Below, piece by piece: positions 1 through 8,065 of a stretch of 63,952 nucleotides of DNA. The position numbers and the translations under genes were made by a program. The notes under the pieces were generated by a model. That model was not told where the DNA came from. It did no database searches and saw nothing but the letters and a program-made list of their open reading frames with translations. The stretch is from an uncultured Pirellulaceae bacterium. GTDB taxonomy: Bacteria; Planctomycetota; Planctomycetia; Pirellulales; Pirellulaceae. The stretch is taken from contig CALFWR010000059.1 of assembly GCA_937928555.1 (NCBI GenBank), forward strand, positions 1 to 63,952. Direction: 5' to 3'. Numbering within the stretch: position 1 is the stretch's first letter; the number at the start of each line of letters is the position of its first letter.

Positions 1-166
1 GGCGTTAATTCTACGTCTGGCCAACAGGAGCAAGGGAAAAGCTGAAATTCAACAAGAAATGTAAATCATCCGGTAGATGAAAACCACAGCGATCGTTTCA
101 TCGTGTCTGAGTCGCGGATCACTGTCTCAACTGATTCTGACGCCCACGCCTCGTGAATAATCCGGG
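1..166 (+). mobile_element. MITE-A copy 1, cut by the window edge
   Basis: The sequence matches the interior and right end of the 187-bp element that is complete at 300-486, including the terminal sequence TCGTGAATAATCCGGG. The left inverted repeat lies outside the window, so the target duplication cannot be tested. No coding capacity. Confidence 0.9.
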
Positions 167-299
167 ATCAGAACCGGATCGCACACGGCACTTCGGTTCA
201 TCTCGTTGATGAAATCCAAAATACGGATTTTTGAACCCTCAGGACGTCCGTTGCCTGAATTGAAAATCAGCCCAAGTCTGATGAATAACCTCCTATACA
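167..299 (+). repeat. Spacer resembling the interior of the variant MITE-A at 6957-7142
   Basis: Positions about 175-240 align with about 7019-7083, sharing the core CGGTTCAYCTCGYTGATGA followed by a TCCAAAA stretch; by eye roughly 80 percent identity over some 60 bases. No terminal inverted repeat is retained, so this may be a decayed variant element. No gene is visible. Confidence 0.5.
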
Positions 300-486
300 C
301 CCGGATTATTCACGACGACGGGCGTTGATTCTACGTCTGGCCAACAGCAGCAAGGGAAAAACTGAATTTCAACAAGAAATGTAAATCATCCAGTAGATCA
401 AAACCACAGCGATCGTTTCATCGCATCAGAGTCGCGGGTCACTGTCTCAACTGATTCTGACGCCCACGCCTCGTGAATAATCCGGG
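300..486 (+). mobile_element. MITE-A copy 2, complete
   Basis: A 187-bp element whose ends are the perfect 16-bp inverted repeat CCCGGATTATTCACGA. It is flanked on both sides by ATACA (295-299 and 487-491), a 5-bp target duplication. It encodes nothing plausible and is a non-autonomous element mobilised in trans. Confidence 0.93.
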
Positions 487-928
487 ATACAGGAGATTTC
501 GTTGCCGATTGGGCCAGTCAAAAACCTGTGGGGCAGAATTTTCGCAAAAAAATCGCTGCCACGAGCCCCCAGATGTTGGCCGACCGCGAAGGTGTCGCGT
601 CCGATCGGGCAAATCTTCACTTCTGTACCGCCGCAAAAGCGACAAGGTTTCTCTGGTGTGCGTAATCCGACTCTGCTTGGCGGAAACTTGACTGCGGCAC
701 CATTTGCATTCGTTTCTGCATTCGGTAAAGGGTATAAATGATGCCGACTCCGCTAGACTTGGATCGGGAAAGTTTGGTATACCCTCCAAGTCGAAACCGC
801 GTGGCGTGTGCTAGGACTTCCATCAGGGCACTCGTACAATTTCTCCAGCAGGCTCTTTCGCCCCTTCCAGCCTCCGGAGATTCCACGACCAACAACAGCC
901 CGTAGCCATTTACCTTTCAGGCTAAGCA
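487..928. other. Intergenic region without a recognisable gene
   Basis: Short overlapping open frames on both strands have no recognisable motifs, and one of them ends inside the MITE. This region must hold the promoter of the VKOR-DsbA gene, but I see no clear -35/-10 pair. Confidence 0.5.
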
Positions 929-2620
929 ATGAGTTCAATAACCAAATCATCGGTGAACCCCTACCGCTCGGTAACCGTCGACGGCAAGAATCACGCCTCG
1001 GTTGAACTGGGGCTTTTCGCGTTGCCGCGTAAATGGGTTTTGCTGCTGCTCTGCGTCCCGATGCTCACTGCCCTGGGCGTCTCGGGTTATCTTAGCTACG
1101 CATCGATGACCGCTTCAGAGATTGCTGGTTGCACCGGCGGAGAGCTTTTCGATTGCGGCCACGTTGTTAACAGCAAGTGGTCAAAGTTTCTTGGTATCCC
1201 GGTGAGCCTGATGGCCGTTGCCACCTACGCCGCAATGCTGATCGCGACAGCGTTCACCGCGATCGACGGGTTGTCAACAAAGACCCGTCAATGGTCTTGG
1301 ACAGCGGTTACTGGTTTGGCAATCGCGGCAGCACTGGCCGGGCTGTACTTCGTCTACCTCCAGGTGTTCGTACTGGAACACCTCTGCCCGTGGTGCCTGG
1401 CAGCGCATACCTGCGGATTGATCATCGCCGCCACCGCGATCTGCTACCGACGCATCAACACCGGACGCCTGTTCGGAGTCGGCTTACTTGCTGCCGCCGG
1501 ACTCGCTGTGATGATCGTGGCTCAAATTAACGCCGAAGAACCACAGAAATACGTCATCGAGCGTTACGATCCGATCGACATGCCAACGGACGAAACGAAT
1601 GCCACCCTCACCTCCTTTGACGGCGAGGGCATGGAGTTCATGGCTCCTCCGGTTGAAGAAGATTCAGAAGACCTCTTCGCACCTCCCTCCGATTCAGACG
1701 ACGCTCTCTTCGGACCACCCACCGAAGACGACAGCCTCTTCGATCCGCCATCGGAAGACACAGAGCAGGATCCAACTGTCTTTGACCCACCAACGGAAAA
1801 CGAAGTAAGCCGCAACAGAATTCCGGCAGGACTTCGCTTTGCATCCATCTTCGCACCGCGATTGGCGTTGATGCACTTTCCTGTTCAAGAGCAGATTGGG
1901 TCGCAGACCAAACCTCAAAATGGTTCTCAAGCAAAACCTCAGACCGGATCGCAGACCAAGCCACAGACCGGATCGCAGACCAAGCCTCAGGCCGGATCGC
2001 AGACCAAGCCGCAAGAAGCAAAACAAAAGCAACGCCGCATCGTGTCGTTCATGGGTGGCCGCGCGAAACTTGATGCCAATCAGTGGCCGCTCGACGGCGA
2101 TCCCAACGCCAAGCACGTGTTCGTCGAAATGTTCGACTACACCTGCCCTCACTGCCGCAGCACAACCCAGGCACTTTACGCAGCCAAAGCAAAACTTGGT
2201 GGTGACGTCGCGGTAATCGCACTGCCGGTTCCGCTCAACAGTCTTTGTAATCCGTTGATTACGCAAAACCACCCGTCGCACGTTGAATCATGCCAACTGG
2301 CTCGGCTTGCAGTGTGCGTGTGGCGATGTGATGCGCAGAAGTTCGCCGAGTTCCACAAATGGATGTTCCAGGGGCAGATCTCTCCCAACTACAGCCAGGC
2401 CCTCACCAAAGCCGCAGAACTTGTCGGCAGCGACCAACTGAATAAGGAACTGGCAAAGAAGATTGCCGGTCAGTACATCGAACGGCACGTCAAGCTGTAC
2501 AAAATGGTCGGCGGCGGGGCGGTTCCCAAGCTCCTGTTCCCACAAACATCCGTCGTGGGCGAATTCACCGCAACCGACGCGCTTGTTACGGTTATCCAAG
2601 AGCAGACCGGCGGCAAGTAA
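929..2620 (+). CDS. VKOR-DsbA fusion: membrane disulfide-generating thiol oxidoreductase
   Basis: Residues about 35-200 form a vitamin K epoxide reductase (VKOR) four-helix membrane domain with the loop cysteines C68 and C76 and the CPWC redox motif at 153-156. About 235-295 is an acidic Pro/Asp/Glu-rich linker, 324-363 holds five 8-residue GSQTKPQx repeats, and about 375-563 is a thioredoxin/DsbA-like domain with CPHC at 406-409. VKOR-thioredoxin fusions are known to oxidise secreted proteins and pass electrons to quinone; here the long disordered linker presumably lets the DsbA domain swing to its clients and back to VKOR. The start is the ATG at 929; the gene stands alone, convergent with the downstream TolC-like gene. 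The cysteine-rich secreted proteins elsewhere in the window are possible substrates (inference). Confidence 0.88.
   Translation: MSSITKSSVNPYRSVTVDGKNHASVELGLFALPRKWVLLLLCVPMLTALGVSGYLSYASMTASEIAGCTGGELFDCGHVVNSKWSKFLGIPVSLMAVATYAAMLIATAFTAIDGLSTKTRQWSWTAVTGLAIAAALAGLYFVYLQVFVLEHLCPWCLAAHTCGLIIAATAICYRRINTGRLFGVGLLAAAGLAVMIVAQINAEEPQKYVIERYDPIDMPTDETNATLTSFDGEGMEFMAPPVEEDSEDLFAPPSDSDDALFGPPTEDDSLFDPPSEDTEQDPTVFDPPTENEVSRNRIPAGLRFASIFAPRLALMHFPVQEQIGSQTKPQNGSQAKPQTGSQTKPQTGSQTKPQAGSQTKPQEAKQKQRRIVSFMGGRAKLDANQWPLDGDPNAKHVFVEMFDYTCPHCRSTTQALYAAKAKLGGDVAVIALPVPLNSLCNPLITQNHPSHVESCQLARLAVCVWRCDAQKFAEFHKWMFQGQISPNYSQALTKAAELVGSDQLNKELAKKIAGQYIERHVKLYKMVGGGAVPKLLFPQTSVVGEFTATDALVTVIQEQTGGK
1898..2017 (+). 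repeat. Five tandem 24-bp coding repeats
   Basis: Five in-frame units encode GSQTKPQ plus one variable residue (unit 2 has GSQAKPQ). They lie in the linker of the VKOR-DsbA fusion. Units 3-5 are nearly identical at DNA level, so copy number may vary between strains. Confidence 0.92.
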
Positions 2621-2636
2621 GCCGTCGATCGCCACG

Positions 2637-4880
2637 CTAACGCGTCACAGCCCGCAACAACGTTCGGACTCGACTGGCCGAACGATCAGGAATCCGCTCG
2701 GTCTCGAGCAACGCTTCGTCGATCCTGTTGAGTTCTTCCAATTCCTCGGGGCTCAGTTTGCGCCTGTTGCTTTCCATTTCCGGGCTCTCAATTTCCGGGC
2801 TCTCAATTGCCGGCTCCAGATTCTTACTTGAGGATCCTGAGTTTCCGCTCATCGGCTTCTCTTCGATCACGTCACCCTGCGTGACGGCGCCATCACTGGC
2901 ATCGTCCGGATTTTCTTCTTCGATGACAACCTGCTGAACGGGCACCTCCTGGCCGCGACTCAAAAAGCTGGGGATGGTCGCAGCACGCTGCTCAAAGGGG
3001 CCTCCTGAAACGGGAGCCACATCCGGACAGCATCCCTCAGCAGGCTGCAATCGCCCTGCCTTAATAGACGCCTTTTGCACTGCCGCATCCGACCACGGCC
3101 CTTCGGTCAAATGGATATTGAAACGATTTAGCAGTCCACCGGTCGTAAAGTAGTAATCAAGAATCGCGAGATTGTAGTCTGCAATCGAACGATGCAGCGC
3201 GCTTTCGGCAGTCGCTAGCCGCTGCTGGGCGTCCAAGAGGAAAAACACCTGGTCCTGGCCTTCTTCCACACGCTTGCGCTTGGGTTCAAGTTCATCCTGC
3301 GACGCGATTCGTGCATTGAAACTTGACCGCATTCCCACAAACGAGCGATCGACTTCGGTGAACACGCCGTTAAGGTCGTGAACAATCTGCCGCTGTTGTT
3401 CGGCAAGGATCGTTCGCTCACGAACAAGATTCAGCTCTGCATTGCGGATCGCGAGATGGCCCGACCGCCGACCCAGCGGACCATTGAGCTCAAAGCCAAG
3501 CGACCAGTCGTCAAGATCACCACTGGTCAAATCTTCGACCGCACTTCCGTTGATTCGATCACGACTGCCAAACAGGTTGTCGCCAAAGCCTCGCCAACCG
3601 TAGTTTCCCACCAAATCAAAATTCCACTTGTTCAACTGCTTGGCCGCGACCAGCTCCAATTCGCGTTGACGCACCGACCACGTTTGCCGGCGAAGCTCGA
3701 CACGACGATTTTTGGCCTGGTTTTGGCTGGCGTCCCAGTCCAGTGCAACCGGCGCAACCGTTGGCTCGGTCGCGGGCCGAATCACGCGGCCGTCAGAGGG
3801 ACCGATCCCCATCAGACGACGCAGGTTTCTTTCAGCACCAAGCACACCCGGCTGCCCCTGACCACGACCGGCAAGGGCAACTTGAGCCTGCGATTCAAAA
3901 GTAAAATACTGCTGCCTCGCCTGGGCTTCATCGTCCGGTCGGCCCACGCCGCTATCGAGGCGCAGCTTTCGATTTTCCCAGGTCTCACGGGCAAAATCTC
4001 TGGCAGTCAATTGCGTATCAAGGTTCCGCCACGCGTTGTACAGTTCCCAATAGTTCATTTCGACGTCACGAATCAGGTCACGAACCGCAGATTCGAAATC
4101 GGCAAGTGACTGATCGCTGCGAATCCGGGCGATCAGGACGCCGTTGTACTGACCGGTAATCGCATTGGGACCGGCGATGCGATTCACTTGCGCTCCGGCA
4201 CCGCGAGCCAGAGGCTGGCGAAACTCCAGTTGGTTAACCAGATCGTAGATACTGCCGAATGCGTTGGCAGGCGAGTTGTTGCGGTCGTAGTTGGTCAAAT
4301 TTCGCGCCGTCAACGTACCGCCATAAGCCGTCGGTTTACTGACCTCAAAACGAAAATCGGATCGATTGCTGATCAGGGCTCCCGCACCGCCGCCGACAAA
4401 CGGGTTGTTGAATACTCGCTCGGAACGGTTGTAATTGAACACGCTCGTCAACTGGGCATCGAACTGGCTAAGCGCTGCCTCAACTCCCTGTGGACTGGTT
4501 TCGGCGATCGCCTGGTCGTAAAGCGTCGTCGCACCCTGAGGCGCATTAACAACCACGCCACCAAGTTTTTGCATGACCTTGCTGTTTTTCAACGCCAGCC
4601 TGACACACTCGTCCAGTGACAGATCCCAAGGCGCGACCTGATCAAAATTCTCAATCGAAATCGGAGCTGCAGCGTAGTCAACTTCTTCCAAATCATCTGG
4701 CGAATCAAGCCGCGGGTTGCTGATCTGCTGAAGGTACTCGCTGCAAACCTGTCCTTCACATTCGGAAAGACGGATAGGCCGAGTCTTCGTCGTACAACCG
4801 GCAAGCAGCACCACGGACATACAGGCACATGCCGTCAGCAGCCCCATCAATGTCAGTTGAGAACGTCCAGATCGTTTCAT
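2637..4880 (-). CDS. TolC-like outer-membrane efflux lipoprotein
   Basis: The 747-residue protein begins with a lipoprotein signal ending in LLAGC (Cys about 28), so it is lipid-anchored. The central part has the outer-membrane efflux protein pattern: a DLSLDECVRLALKNS start, then long heptad-rich helices with NYWELYNAWRNL and two related halves, as in TolC/OprM channels. It is longer than E. coli TolC (about 490 residues) because of an N-terminal insertion and a Ser/Glu/Pro-rich tail from about residue 650. No adaptor or RND pump gene is adjacent, so its partner is unknown. The start codon is the ATG after ACGGAAA. It converges on the VKOR-DsbA gene with only 16 bp between the stop codons. 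Confidence 0.82.
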   Translation of the reverse strand: MKRSGRSQLTLMGLLTACACMSVVLLAGCTTKTRPIRLSECEGQVCSEYLQQISNPRLDSPDDLEEVDYAAAPISIENFDQVAPWDLSLDECVRLALKNSKVMQKLGGVVVNAPQGATTLYDQAIAETSPQGVEAALSQFDAQLTSVFNYNRSERVFNNPFVGGGAGALISNRSDFRFEVSKPTAYGGTLTARNLTNYDRNNSPANAFGSIYDLVNQLEFRQPLARGAGAQVNRIAGPNAITGQYNGVLIARIRSDQSLADFESAVRDLIRDVEMNYWELYNAWRNLDTQLTARDFARETWENRKLRLDSGVGRPDDEAQARQQYFTFESQAQVALAGRGQGQPGVLGAERNLRRLMGIGPSDGRVIRPATEPTVAPVALDWDASQNQAKNRRVELRRQTWSVRQRELELVAAKQLNKWNFDLVGNYGWRGFGDNLFGSRDRINGSAVEDLTSGDLDDWSLGFELNGPLGRRSGHLAIRNAELNLVRERTILAEQQRQIVHDLNGVFTEVDRSFVGMRSSFNARIASQDELEPKRKRVEEGQDQVFFLLDAQQRLATAESALHRSIADYNLAILDYYFTTGGLLNRFNIHLTEGPWSDAAVQKASIKAGRLQPAEGCCPDVAPVSGGPFEQRAATIPSFLSRGQEVPVQQVVIEEENPDDASDGAVTQGDVIEEKPMSGNSGSSSKNLEPAIESPEIESPEMESNRRKLSPEELEELNRIDEALLETERIPDRSASRVRTLLRAVTR

Positions 4881-5101
4881 TTTCCGTGACCGGATAAAAA
4901 AGAGAATCAGAAATCATCCTCATCATCGACACAGCCCGAACTCAAAAACACGATTATCGATTCAACGCGCATTGCAAACGCAACACGAACCCGCTTCGTA
5001 ACAACGACGGCTTTACTGACCGGCAAAGTTTACCAACCGCCTCCAATTCTCCATTTTTGACCGCGTTAAACGCCCTTTGACGTAGCTTCTTGCACCGTCA
5101 A

Positions 5102-5188
5102 AGCAATCAGAAAGGGCGGCCCACCGCCGTTTTCAGCGATTCCATTTGGCCCACGCAAAAAGGGGCCGCCAACAAAGATCTGATTGCT
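5102..5188. repeat. Long inverted repeat downstream of the regulatory-like lipoprotein gene
   Basis: AGCAATCAGA at 5102-5111 is perfectly complementary to TCTGATTGCT at 5179-5188. Inside, GGGCGGCC faces GGGGCCGCC. It lies just 3' of the minus-strand gene 5221-5706 and could be a terminator-like structure or a small palindromic repeat; there is no clear U-tract. The rest of the gap 4881-5220 holds nothing recognisable. Confidence 0.55.
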
Positions 5189-5220
5189 GGTTCCCGCGCT
5201 TCACGCAGCGGCAACGGACA

Positions 5221-5706
5221 CTATTCGAGGTCGATGTCGTAAACTTCCTGACCAGCGCTCACTTCAAACGAAAGCGGCGTGGTCGTCAACCGCTTCAGCG
5301 AACCGGGGATCGGACGGTTTTTCAGCGACGCCATGTGCGCGTCCATGATTGATCCGTCATTTTCAAACTCCAGTTTTTTGCGGGCCTCCGGTGGCAACGG
5401 TCCTTCTTCGATCGTGACCTTGCACAGCCCAACAGGGCACTGCGATTCCTCACCGCCAGAGAGCTTGAGGACGAAACTGCCGTCATCATCGGTAATCCCG
5501 GTCGCAACAAAATTTCCCTTGATCGTCTGATCCTGAGGCACAAAACGGACTTTGACTTTGTTCAGCGGTTTGCCACGCAAGGTGACTTTGCCTTTGGCAG
5601 GCGTCAGTTGCGGCTGGGCTTCACCACATCCGGGCACGCAAGAAAAAAGCAGAACAGCAAGGCCAGCGACAACGATCGCGCCCGATCGCGTAGATTTCTT
5701 CAGCAT
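5221..5706 (-). CDS. Secreted lipoprotein with carboxypeptidase-regulatory-like domain
   Basis: A 161-residue protein with a lipoprotein signal peptide (cleavage before the Cys of VPGCG, about residue 27) followed by a single beta-sandwich of the carboxypeptidase regulatory/transthyretin-like type: a GKVTLRGKPLNKVKVRF start, then GITDDDGSFVLKL. Such proteins are very common in planctomycetes, typically next to DUF1559 genes as here, and their function is not established. The ATG follows AGGAG 9 bases upstream. A terminator-like hairpin separates it from the upstream DUF1559 gene on the same strand. Confidence 0.82.
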   Translation of the reverse strand: MLKKSTRSGAIVVAGLAVLLFSCVPGCGEAQPQLTPAKGKVTLRGKPLNKVKVRFVPQDQTIKGNFVATGITDDDGSFVLKLSGGEESQCPVGLCKVTIEEGPLPPEARKKLEFENDGSIMDAHMASLKNRPIPGSLKRLTTTPLSFEVSAGQEVYDIDLE

Positions 5707-5720
5707 CTTGGTTGGCTCCT

Positions 5721-5757
5721 AAAAAAAATGGATCGCCAGCGAACACACTGGCGATCC
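5721..5757 (-). terminator. Rho-independent terminator after the DUF1559 gene
   Basis: GGATCGCCAG (5730-5739) pairs with CTGGCGATCC (5748-5757), a 10-bp stem followed on the minus strand by eight T. It sits between two co-directional genes, directly upstream of the AGGAG site of the lipoprotein gene, so it may act as a partial terminator that sets the ratio of the two products. Confidence 0.85.
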
Positions 5758-5778
5758 GTATGAATCAATTCGTGACAG

Positions 5779-6747
5779 CTAGTTGTTGGTCACGCCGGCC
5801 ACGTTGCCATCGTTACGAATCGCAAGGTTTTCAAGAAGCTCCAATGAACCAGAGCTCTCAAGTCCGATAAAGTGAACCGAACCGTCGCTGGCCGCAAAGT
5901 TCGCACCGCCCGGGTGCCCACTGCTGAAAGAATTGAACTTCAGGTCAGTCAGATCAAAACCCGGATTCGGACCCGAACCCGGTGGAAGACGGTAATTGAC
6001 TTCTGCTCGCATACCGATGATGCAGTCACGTGCCGAAAAAGCACTGGACCAGGCCCAGCCACGGAACGTTCGAAAACCCGGCCACTCCAGATCCTCTGAA
6101 AACCGTTCACCAATCAAAAACGTGTTCGAACTTCCATCAGAGATCATGCCAAAAGTCACTTCGCTGTTGTGATAAAGCATTCCGTCGTTGGTCAGATTCG
6201 CGAGGAACCAGCCTTCCTGTCCGGCAACGCCAAAGTAGCTGTTGCAGCCGAACCAGAAATCACCGAACGGATTCACAATCGTGTCCGATACATCGGAAGG
6301 ACACAGGTACGAAGAAATAACTTCAGATCCAATCGCGTCACGTCCGTCTGCGTTGAAATCAAGTTCACGAACCGTTAGGTCCAACTGTGTGAACACGTTG
6401 TTCTGTTCGATAAATGGGAGAATCCAAACCATCCAAGAGCCAAACCGGTTCTCTTTGGGAGTTCTTTGCACCAACGGAAAACGATCGCCATCGATCGTAC
6501 CGCCACTGCCATTATCCAATGGAACGTTCAGTCCCGGAGGAAAGGCCATGTTGGCACTTTCATAGTTGTGACAGGCAAGGGCCAGTTGCCGAATGTTATT
6601 AGCACACTGTGTGCGGCGTGCAGCTTCGCGCACTTGTTGAACCGCCGGAAGCAACATCCCGATCAGGATGCCGATGATGGCAATCACAACAAGCAGCTCA
6701 ACCAACGTAAATCCGTGCCGCTGTCGAGAAGCAGTGTTCGAATACAT
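5779..6747 (-). CDS. DUF1559 protein with type IV pilin-like N-terminus
   Basis: A 322-residue protein with the prepilin signature GFTLVELLVVIAIIGILIGM at about residues 12-31, a site for a prepilin peptidase and an anchoring hydrophobic helix. It continues into the DUF1559 pattern with LLPAVQQVREAARR, CANNIRQLALACHNYE and FPPG, and ends with the typical SSGHPGGANFAASDGSVHFI segment. DUF1559 proteins are hugely expanded in planctomycetes and are thought to form pseudopilin-like or surface structures; the exact role is unknown. The ATG is preceded by GAGG. It is probably co-transcribed with the downstream lipoprotein gene, subject to the hairpin between them. Confidence 0.93.
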   Translation of the reverse strand: MYSNTASRQRHGFTLVELLVVIAIIGILIGMLLPAVQQVREAARRTQCANNIRQLALACHNYESANMAFPPGLNVPLDNGSGGTIDGDRFPLVQRTPKENRFGSWMVWILPFIEQNNVFTQLDLTVRELDFNADGRDAIGSEVISSYLCPSDVSDTIVNPFGDFWFGCNSYFGVAGQEGWFLANLTNDGMLYHNSEVTFGMISDGSSNTFLIGERFSEDLEWPGFRTFRGWAWSSAFSARDCIIGMRAEVNYRLPPGSGPNPGFDLTDLKFNSFSSGHPGGANFAASDGSVHFIGLESSGSLELLENLAIRNDGNVAGVTNN

Positions 6748-6956
6748 CGAAACCTCGAAGATAAGTCAGAGGAAATGAAACAAGAATCATCAGACTCGCA
6801 AATGTCCGACGGAGTAACTATAGGGACGATCCGAGCGTTCTTGTAGCAGGAAAATCCTTACTCAGGCTATTCTGCCAAATTCAATGATGAAGATTTCTTG
6901 ACTCTTAATCTTTTCATAACAACTCGGACTCCCGAACAGTAACTCTCTTCCTTTAA

Positions 6957-7142
6957 CCGGAATTATTCACGACGACGGGCGTTGATTGCGGTTTGCGTCA
7001 CACCCAACGTACTCAAAGCTGGACCGCCTCCGGAAATTCGGTTCACCTCGCTGATGAGTTCCAAAACAGGACTTTTTTCGGACTGATACGGTGTTCATTG
7101 ACTGAGCGAAAAGCCACGCCCACGCCTCGTGAATAATCCGGG
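6957..7142 (+). mobile_element. MITE-A variant copy with a different interior
   Basis: The left end (CCGGAATTATTCACGACGACGGGCG) and right end (GCCCACGCC then TCGTGAATAATCCGGG) match the MITE-A ends, and the length is the same, but the middle 6985-7115 is unrelated to the other copies and resembles 175-240. Flanking 5-mers are TTTAA and GTTAG, a decayed duplication at best. Probably an older subfamily that uses the same transposase. The rest of 6748-7188 has no gene and should hold the promoter of the DUF1559 gene. Confidence 0.8.
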
Positions 7143-7188
7143 GTTAGACCTCATGCATCCGGACTCGGCGTTGTCCATCGGTTCCGTC

Positions 7189-7974
7189 TCAAGCTGGCGA
7201 ACCGTGACCAAAATGAGACACCCCGTTCACCAGTTCCAATAAACGTTTTGGATCAATCGTCGACGTTCGATCGGTGCTACAAATCGCACCCCGCACGCCC
7301 ACAAAATCGCACGCGACTTTTAACTGCGCCGCCTGCTGCGCGGACAGCGATCCGGCCAAAGCAACCCTCAACCCCGACGCCCTCGCCGCGGCGACCAATT
7401 CGCCGATCTGCTGCATCGAAAACAGATCCAGCAAGCCGCAGCGTTTCTCAAAAGTATCCACCAACAGCACACTGGCATTGACTTCAGCGGCGCAATTCAC
7501 GACCTGTAACGGCGACGGAGCGGCAGCCTTTTCCCAGTCGGCATAAGCCACCGCCACCCTCGCTACCGATTCGGGCACCCGGGCAAATGCTTCTTTCCAT
7601 CGCCCCACCCAGGAATGTCCACCGTTGCCCAAACCCGACAAACCAAATTTGGCAAAGTCAAATCGGGACAGGACTTCTGCGGCAGCTTCGGCCGAAACCT
7701 CGGGCCAAAGAGGACAGTTCGCCACTTCCCCCAACGCAATACTGAAGGCCGTTCCATCTTTGGCCGATTCAAAACACTGGCTAAACTCGCGAGCCACAGA
7801 AAAATCAGGACAGCCCAACGGTCCATGCAGTGGCTCTTTCAGGTCGACGATGTCCACGTGGCAAGCGGACAGCACCATGGCTCCTTCTGCGGCGTTTCGA
7901 ACGCTCACCAGCACCCGGGCGATTTGTTCTTTAGCAGTGCAAGCGTTCGCTGATGCTGATTTGGCTGTGTTCAT
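7189..7974 (-). CDS. mfnB: (5-formylfuran-3-yl)methyl phosphate synthase (MfnB, DUF556)
   Basis: The 261-residue protein fits the MfnB family: RVLVSVRNAAEGAM, then HVDIVDLKEPLHGPLG with the conserved lysine, KFGLSGLG with a second lysine, and a C-terminal VALAGSL...VACDFVGVRGA barrel half. MfnB condenses two glyceraldehyde-3-phosphates to the furan precursor of methanofuran. In planctomycetes and methylotrophs this supports the tetrahydromethanopterin formaldehyde-oxidation route, and a formyltransferase/hydrolase subunit gene (fhcC) lies at 58452 in this window. The ATG start is followed by a short N-terminal tail. It is divergent from the RNase D gene with about 90 bp between them. Confidence 0.88.
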   Translation of the reverse strand: MNTAKSASANACTAKEQIARVLVSVRNAAEGAMVLSACHVDIVDLKEPLHGPLGCPDFSVAREFSQCFESAKDGTAFSIALGEVANCPLWPEVSAEAAAEVLSRFDFAKFGLSGLGNGGHSWVGRWKEAFARVPESVARVAVAYADWEKAAAPSPLQVVNCAAEVNASVLLVDTFEKRCGLLDLFSMQQIGELVAAARASGLRVALAGSLSAQQAAQLKVACDFVGVRGAICSTDRTSTIDPKRLLELVNGVSHFGHGSPA

Positions 7975-8065
7975 AATGCGTCAATTGCGGTAGCCTAGAC
8001 TAACTTTCAGGAGAAATCCGGACGCTCTTCACGTCAAGACCGCTTGCTCGGCCCCAAAGGATCGA

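Noticed and set aside
439-789. 116-residue minus-strand frame
   Set aside because: Ends inside a MITE and has no motif or ribosome site; the tail is MITE sequence.
1694-2281. 195-residue minus-strand frame
   Set aside because: Antisense shadow of the repeat-rich VKOR-DsbA gene.
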